From Mycobacterium sp. OAS707 (GTDB lineage Bacteria; Actinomycetota; Actinomycetes; Mycobacteriales; Mycobacteriaceae), in contig NZ_JADBDS010000003.1 in assembly GCF_014873705.1 (NCBI RefSeq), positions 124,001 to 188,000 on the forward strand: a DNA stretch of 64,000 nucleotides, in the 5' to 3' direction. Below the pieces are notes generated by a model. It was not told the DNA's origin. It worked only from the letters and a program-made list of their open reading frames with translations, and ran no database searches. A program made the translations under genes and the position numbers. This document shows, in pieces, positions 59,478-64,000 of the stretch. The number at the start of each line of letters is the position of its first letter. The first letter of the stretch is position 1.

Positions 59478-62400
59478 ATGACGGTGGACGTGGTGGTCTG
59501 CGGGTCATGCGGCTGCGATCTGCGGGAAGACGTCAGGTTCTGCGGCCAATGCGGCGCCGCGGCCAGGCGCTCGCGTGACTCGGCGAACTACAAACAGGTG
59601 ACAGTGTTGTTCGCCGACGTGGTGCGGTCGATGGACATCGCCGCCAATCTCGACATGGAACGGTTGCGCGAGATCATGACCGAGGTTGTCGAGCGCTCGG
59701 CGGCGCTGGCGCGCCGCTACGGCGGGACCGTGGAGTACAACGGCGATGGGGTGATGGCGCTCTTCGGCGCTCCACTTGCCCTGGAAGATCATGCTTTTCG
59801 CGCGTGCCTGGCAGCGCTGGCCATCCAGGACGAGGCCAACAGGCTGGCGGCCGAGGTGGCTGTCCGTGACGACGTGGCGCTGCGGCTGCGGGTGGGTCTC
59901 GACTCGGGCCGGGTGATCGCAGGCGAAATCGGCTCGGGCGCGCTGGGTTATCGCGCTACCGGCGAGCACGTCGGGATGGCCCAGCGGATGGAAGCTTCCG
60001 CACCGCCGGGGGCAGTCATGGTCTCGGAGTCGACAGCACAACTGGTCGAGCACGCCGTGCTGATGGGCGAGCCGCAATGGTTGCAGATAAAGGGCGCCGA
60101 AGCCCCGGTGAGGGCGCGCCAACTGCTCGGAATCAGCCCGCGGGCGGCCCCTGTCGGGCGTGCGGAGGCGAGCCTGGTCGGTCGGCGATCGGAGATGGCG
60201 ACGCTGGACGCCATGATGGATCGCGCGATCGCCGGCCACGGCGGCGTGGTGAGCGTGGTGGGGCTGCCGGGTATCGGCAAGAGCCGGGTTGCCCGCGAGG
60301 CCGCATCACTGGCCGAGAGCCGCGGGGCCGACGTGTTCTGGGCGTTCTGCGAATCCCACGCAGGCGACATTCACTTTCATGTCATCTCCCAGCTACTGCG
60401 CGCCGGCACCGGCATCAGTGACCTCGACGGCCATGCCGCCCGAATCCGGATCCGCGAGCAGATCCCAGCGGCGGATGCCGAGGATCTTCTTCTGCTCGAT
60501 GATCTGCTCGGCGTCTCCGACGCGAATGTGCCACTCCCCCAGATCAACCCGGACGCCAGACGGCGCAGGCTGACCGCGCTCATCAATTCGATGATGGTGG
60601 CGCGCACCAAACCGTCGCTCTTCATCATCGAGGATGTGCATTGGATCGATACGGTCAGCGAGGCGATGCTGGCCGACTTCCTTTCGGTAGTTCAGCAGAC
60701 CCCGACAATCGTTCTGATCACGTCTCGCCCGGAGCAGGGCGAGGCGCTCACCACGATGCCCAACGCCCAGACCATCTCGCTTGCCCCCCTGGGTGATTCG
60801 GAAACCGCTGCACTGTTGAGCGAGCTACTGGGCTCGGATCCTTCGGTCAGTCAACTGGCCGCGATCATCGCCGAACGCGCGGCAGGCAACCCGTTTTTCA
60901 CCGAGGAAATGGTGCGCGAGTTGGCCCAGCGCGGCGTGCTGGAAGGCAGCCGCGGTAAGCATGTGTGTCATACCAACGCCGCCGACATCGCCGTGCCCGC
61001 CACGGTCGAAGCTGCGATCGCGGCGCGTATCGACCGGCTCAGCAGTCGCGGTAGGCAGACGTTGAACGCGGCGTCGGTGATCGGCGCTCGCTTCGGAGCA
61101 GACCTGCTTGCCGCCCTTGGCATCAACGCGGTAGTCGACGAACTGCTCAGCGGCGAGCTGATCGATCAGCTGCGAACCTCCCCGCATGCCGAATACGCAT
61201 TCCGCCACCCGCTGATCCGCACGGTGGCCTACGAAACACAGCTGAAATCCGATCGCGCCCAGTGCCATCGGCAGCTGGCCGCCGCAGTCCAGGAGTCAGC
61301 CTCAGAGTCCGTTGACGAGAACGCAGCGCTGATCGCCGAACATCTACAAGCCGCCGGCGAGATGCGTTCGGCATACGGCTGGCATATGCGCGCAGGTGCG
61401 TGGTCGGCCAACCGCGACCTCGACGCCGCCCGCCTCAGTTGGGAGCGTGCGCGCCGGATCGCCGACGAGTTGTCCGCCGACGACGGCAGTCAACTGGCGA
61501 TGCGCATTGCACCCCGCACCATGTTGTGTGCCACCGACTGGCGTGCGATTCACGAAGGTTGGGGCCGCTTTGAGGAATTGAGGGAGTTGTGCAGCGCGGC
61601 CGATGACAAGGTGTCACTGGCCATCGGCATGTCGGGCCTCGTCGCCGAATTGCTCTACGCCGGCCGATCACGTGAGGGGGCCAGGCTGGCATCCGAACAG
61701 ATGGCGCTGCTGGAGTCGATCGGCGATCCCGCCCTGACAATGGGTTTGGCCGTCGTAGCGTTCCTCAACTGGTGCAGTGTCGGCGACTTCGACGAGGTGT
61801 TGCGGTGGTCGGAAACCATCGTCGGCCTGGCCGAGGGTGATGCGGCAAAGGGCGGCGGCTTCGGGATCGGATCACCCCTGGCGGCGGCGTTGGCGTTTCG
61901 CGGCGTTGCTCGGTGTTGGCTGGGGCGTTCGGGATGGCGGCAGGATTTCGACGACGCGCTCGCGATGGCCCGAAACAGCGACCCGGCAACACTTGCCTTC
62001 GTTGTCTCCTGGGCCTATGGGATCGAGATGCCTTCTGGGGTGCTGGTGGTCGACGACTCCGCATTGGCGGTGATCGAGGAAGCGGTGCAGACAGCCGAGG
62101 GAGCTACCAACGACAGCGCACTGGCCCTGGTGAAATTCACGCTGGGCGTCGCCCTGCTGTATCGCGGCGTCGCCGCCGACCGGCACCGCGCACTGCAATT
62201 GATGATGCAGGCCCGCGAAGCTCAACGCCGGCACGCCCCATCCCTCCGGCCGGTCACCGACTTGCTGGTCGCGCAGGAGTGGGCCAAGCACGGCGACCGC
62301 GAACATGCCATTGCGATGGCGCGCAATGCCACCGACGAACTGCACCGGGCCGGGCGGTTCGGGTATTGCATCATGGCCAACGACATCCTGGCGCAGATGC

Positions 62401-62642
62401 TGCTGCAGCGCGGCGCCGACGGCGACCTGGCCGAAGCGCAGCAGGCGACGGATCGGCTGGCGAACCTGCTGCCGGGTACGGATTCGGCGATGCGCGGCAT
62501 TGCGGTACTGCGGTTGCAGACCCTTCTAGCCCGGGCCCGGGGCGACGAAACCGCCTACCAAGACCTGGTAATTCGCTATCGCACAATGGCAGAAGCGCTT
62601 GGCTTCGAAGGCCATATCGCTTGCGCGGCGGCGATGTCATGA
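59478..62642 (+). CDS. Cyclase-like/AAA ATPase/TPR regulatory protein, first of a tandem pair
   Basis: A 1054-residue protein. A two-CxxC zinc ribbon (CGSCGCDL, FCGQCG) is followed by a class III cyclase-like domain at about 35-215 (QVTVLFADVVRSMD, YNGDGVMALFGAP), an AAA/STAND ATPase with GLPGIGKS near 262 and LFIIEDVHWID near 385, and a TPR-like helical C-terminus. Both metal aspartates are kept (LFADV, NGDG), but the usual adenine-specifying Lys is not seen and the transition-state Asn (normally VNLAARLE) reads VGMAQRME. So the domain may sense a nucleotide instead of making cAMP. There is no LuxR helix at the end. Its stop overlaps the ATG of the next, very similar gene. Confidence 0.88.
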   Translation: MTVDVVVCGSCGCDLREDVRFCGQCGAAARRSRDSANYKQVTVLFADVVRSMDIAANLDMERLREIMTEVVERSAALARRYGGTVEYNGDGVMALFGAPLALEDHAFRACLAALAIQDEANRLAAEVAVRDDVALRLRVGLDSGRVIAGEIGSGALGYRATGEHVGMAQRMEASAPPGAVMVSESTAQLVEHAVLMGEPQWLQIKGAEAPVRARQLLGISPRAAPVGRAEASLVGRRSEMATLDAMMDRAIAGHGGVVSVVGLPGIGKSRVAREAASLAESRGADVFWAFCESHAGDIHFHVISQLLRAGTGISDLDGHAARIRIREQIPAADAEDLLLLDDLLGVSDANVPLPQINPDARRRRLTALINSMMVARTKPSLFIIEDVHWIDTVSEAMLADFLSVVQQTPTIVLITSRPEQGEALTTMPNAQTISLAPLGDSETAALLSELLGSDPSVSQLAAIIAERAAGNPFFTEEMVRELAQRGVLEGSRGKHVCHTNAADIAVPATVEAAIAARIDRLSSRGRQTLNAASVIGARFGADLLAALGINAVVDELLSGELIDQLRTSPHAEYAFRHPLIRTVAYETQLKSDRAQCHRQLAAAVQESASESVDENAALIAEHLQAAGEMRSAYGWHMRAGAWSANRDLDAARLSWERARRIADELSADDGSQLAMRIAPRTMLCATDWRAIHEGWGRFEELRELCSAADDKVSLAIGMSGLVAELLYAGRSREGARLASEQMALLESIGDPALTMGLAVVAFLNWCSVGDFDEVLRWSETIVGLAEGDAAKGGGFGIGSPLAAALAFRGVARCWLGRSGWRQDFDDALAMARNSDPATLAFVVSWAYGIEMPSGVLVVDDSALAVIEEAVQTAEGATNDSALALVKFTLGVALLYRGVAADRHRALQLMMQAREAQRRHAPSLRPVTDLLVAQEWAKHGDREHAIAMARNATDELHRAGRFGYCIMANDILAQMLLQRGADGDLAEAQQATDRLANLLPGTDSAMRGIAVLRLQTLLARARGDETAYQDLVIRYRTMAEALGFEGHIACAAAMS

Positions 62643-64000
62643 CTGCGGTGACGTCGCTCTGCACAGGCTGTGGCGCCGAATTGCGCGCCAACAACAATTT
62701 TTGTCATCAGTGCGGCGCGCGAATCATCTTGGCGTCAACGCCTGCCGAGTACAAACAGGTCACGGTGCTGTTCGCCGACGTGGTGCGCTCGATGGACATC
62801 GCGGCGATCGTGGACATCGAGCGACTGCGCGAGATCATGGCTGATCTGCTCGAGCGCTCGGCGTCGGTGCTGAGCCGCTACGGCGGCACCGTCGAATACC
62901 ACGGCGACGGTGTGATGGCGATCTTCGGCGCCCCAGTCGCGTTGGAGGACCACGCCTTCCGCGCCTGCGTTGCGGCGTTGACCATCCAGGACGAAGCGAA
63001 AGCCATTGCCGACCAAGTGCAGATCCGCGACGGCGTCGAGCTACGGCTGCGGGTCGGCCTAAATTCGGGTGAAGTGATCGCGGGCGACATCGGCTCGGGG
63101 TCACTGGGTTACCGGGCGACCGGGCAGCCAGTCGGGCTTGCACAGCGGATGGAAGGCGCCGCGCCCCCCGGCGGGGTGATGCTGTCGGAGTCGACCGCGC
63201 GACTGGTCGAGCACAGCGTGCTGCTGACGGAACCAGAGTGGGTGCGCATCAAAGGGGCCGACGAGCCAGTGCGCGCGCGTCGGCTATTGGCGATCAGCCC
63301 ACCTGATGGCTCGATCAGACGCGCAGAGGCAAGCCTGGTTGGGCGACGCTGGGAGATGGCGGCGCTGAAGGCCATCTCCGACAACGCAATCGCGGGCCGC
63401 GGTGGTGTGGTGAACGTGGTAGGACCGCCGGGCATCGGCAAGTCCCGCGTGGCCAGGGAGGCTGCGGCGGCCGCTGCGAGTCGCGGAGTCGAGGTCTTTT
63501 GGACCTTCTGCGAATCACATGCTCGCGACGTCCCGTTCCATGCAGCGACGCGACTGCTTCGCGCGGGCAGCGGAGTGGCCGATTTCGACAGCCAGACCGC
63601 CCGCAAGCGAGTGCGAGCTCGTATGCCCGCCGATGCCGACCCGCTCGATCTGCTGCTGCTCGATGATCTGTTGGGCATCGCCGAGCCGAATGTGACGTTG
63701 CCCGAGATCGACCGGGATGCCCGCCGGCGGCGATTGACTGCGCTGGTCAACAGCGCCTGGCTGGCACGGACCGATCCGACACTTTTCATCATCGAAGATG
63801 CGCACTGGGTCGATGCGGTCAGTGAGTCGATGTTGGCCGACTTCCTGGGGGTGATCCCCCGTACTCCTTCGATGGTGTTGATCACGTCTCGCCCCGACTA
63901 TGACGGAGCACTGATGCGGGTGCACGGCGCGCAAACGATAGCGCTTGCGCCACTTGGTGATTCGGACACCGCAGAACTGCTGGGCGAGCTCCTCGGTTCC
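62639..64000 (+). CDS. Cyclase-like/AAA ATPase protein, second of a tandem pair, cut by the window end
   Basis: The first 454 residues of a paralogue of the preceding gene, open to the last base. Zinc ribbon (CTGCGAEL, FCHQCGA), cyclase-like domain (QVTVLFADVVRSMD; YHGDGVMAIFGAP), P-loop GPPGIGKS near 262 and LFIIEDAHWVDAVSE near 385 are all present. The same substitution is seen in the cyclase (VGLAQRME for VNLAARLE). ATG 62639 overlaps the stop of the first copy (ATGA). The rest lies outside the window. Confidence 0.87.
   Translation, partial: MTAVTSLCTGCGAELRANNNFCHQCGARIILASTPAEYKQVTVLFADVVRSMDIAAIVDIERLREIMADLLERSASVLSRYGGTVEYHGDGVMAIFGAPVALEDHAFRACVAALTIQDEAKAIADQVQIRDGVELRLRVGLNSGEVIAGDIGSGSLGYRATGQPVGLAQRMEGAAPPGGVMLSESTARLVEHSVLLTEPEWVRIKGADEPVRARRLLAISPPDGSIRRAEASLVGRRWEMAALKAISDNAIAGRGGVVNVVGPPGIGKSRVAREAAAAAASRGVEVFWTFCESHARDVPFHAATRLLRAGSGVADFDSQTARKRVRARMPADADPLDLLLLDDLLGIAEPNVTLPEIDRDARRRRLTALVNSAWLARTDPTLFIIEDAHWVDAVSESMLADFLGVIPRTPSMVLITSRPDYDGALMRVHGAQTIALAPLGDSDTAELLGELLGS

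Overview
The window comes from a high-GC actinobacterium and reads as a non-tuberculous Mycobacterium (Mycolicibacterium-like) chromosome. The evidence is gene content and order: read from right to left, the backbone follows the order I recall for the M. tuberculosis interval from Rv0855 to Rv0889c. Recognisable members are far, two SRPBCC genes, dapC, fadA, fadB, xpb, the helicase-associated partner of xpb, moaC, mog, moaE, rpfA, moaD, moaA, a YccF gene, cspB, DUF2771, an MFS gene, DUF3027, DUF2530, MarR, an SPOUT methyltransferase, sepH, serC, an AurF-like gene, fprB and citA. GTG starts are frequent and 4-base ATGA/GTGA overlaps are common. No tRNA, rRNA, CRISPR array, transposase or phage gene was seen.

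Layout. 1-9.2 kb: the end of citA, a maleylpyruvate-isomerase-fold gene, a VOC protein, a large secreted family 1 glycosidase, a TM2 protein, a 1006-residue SARP/ATPase regulator, a small hypothetical and an LpqN-type lipoprotein. 9.2-24.9 kb: backbone with fprB/AurF-like operon, a CAP-domain protein, serC, sepH, an F420-type LLM enzyme, membrane and regulatory genes, MFS, a mycothiol-era GST-like reductase, cspB, YccF, moaA and moaD. 24.9-28.2 kb: rpfA with a complex leader (Crp-like site, GTCACA repeats, ydaO/c-di-AMP riboswitch), facing the moaE-mog-moaC operon. 28.2-33.7 kb: helicase-associated protein, a membrane-anchored esterase and XPB helicase.

33.7-51.5 kb is an accessory stretch of about 18 kb inserted between xpb and fadB, which are near neighbours in M. 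tuberculosis. It carries mostly single enzymes and regulators (VOC, cupin, NmrA-like, MFS/LysR, SDR, LLM, PaaK-like ligase, methyltransferase, FadD-like ligase, family 27 alpha-galactosidase, lipase, TetR plus FAD monooxygenase), an amidase fragment, and a three-gene operon that closely resembles espA-espC-espD of the ESX-1 type VII secretion system.

51.5-64 kb: fadB-fadA beta-oxidation operon, a divergent aminotransferase (dapC) across a region with two strong inverted repeats, an LLM enzyme, two tandem SRPBCC proteins, an alpha-methylacyl-CoA racemase, and two tandem, overlapping cyclase-like/AAA proteins, the second cut by the window end.

The most interesting items are the espACD-like operon in an accessory region, the rpfA leader with competing RNA pairings, the AurF-like oxygenase paired with FprB, and the tandem degenerate cyclase-AAA proteins. 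All family assignments are by reading motifs by eye; none was checked by a search.
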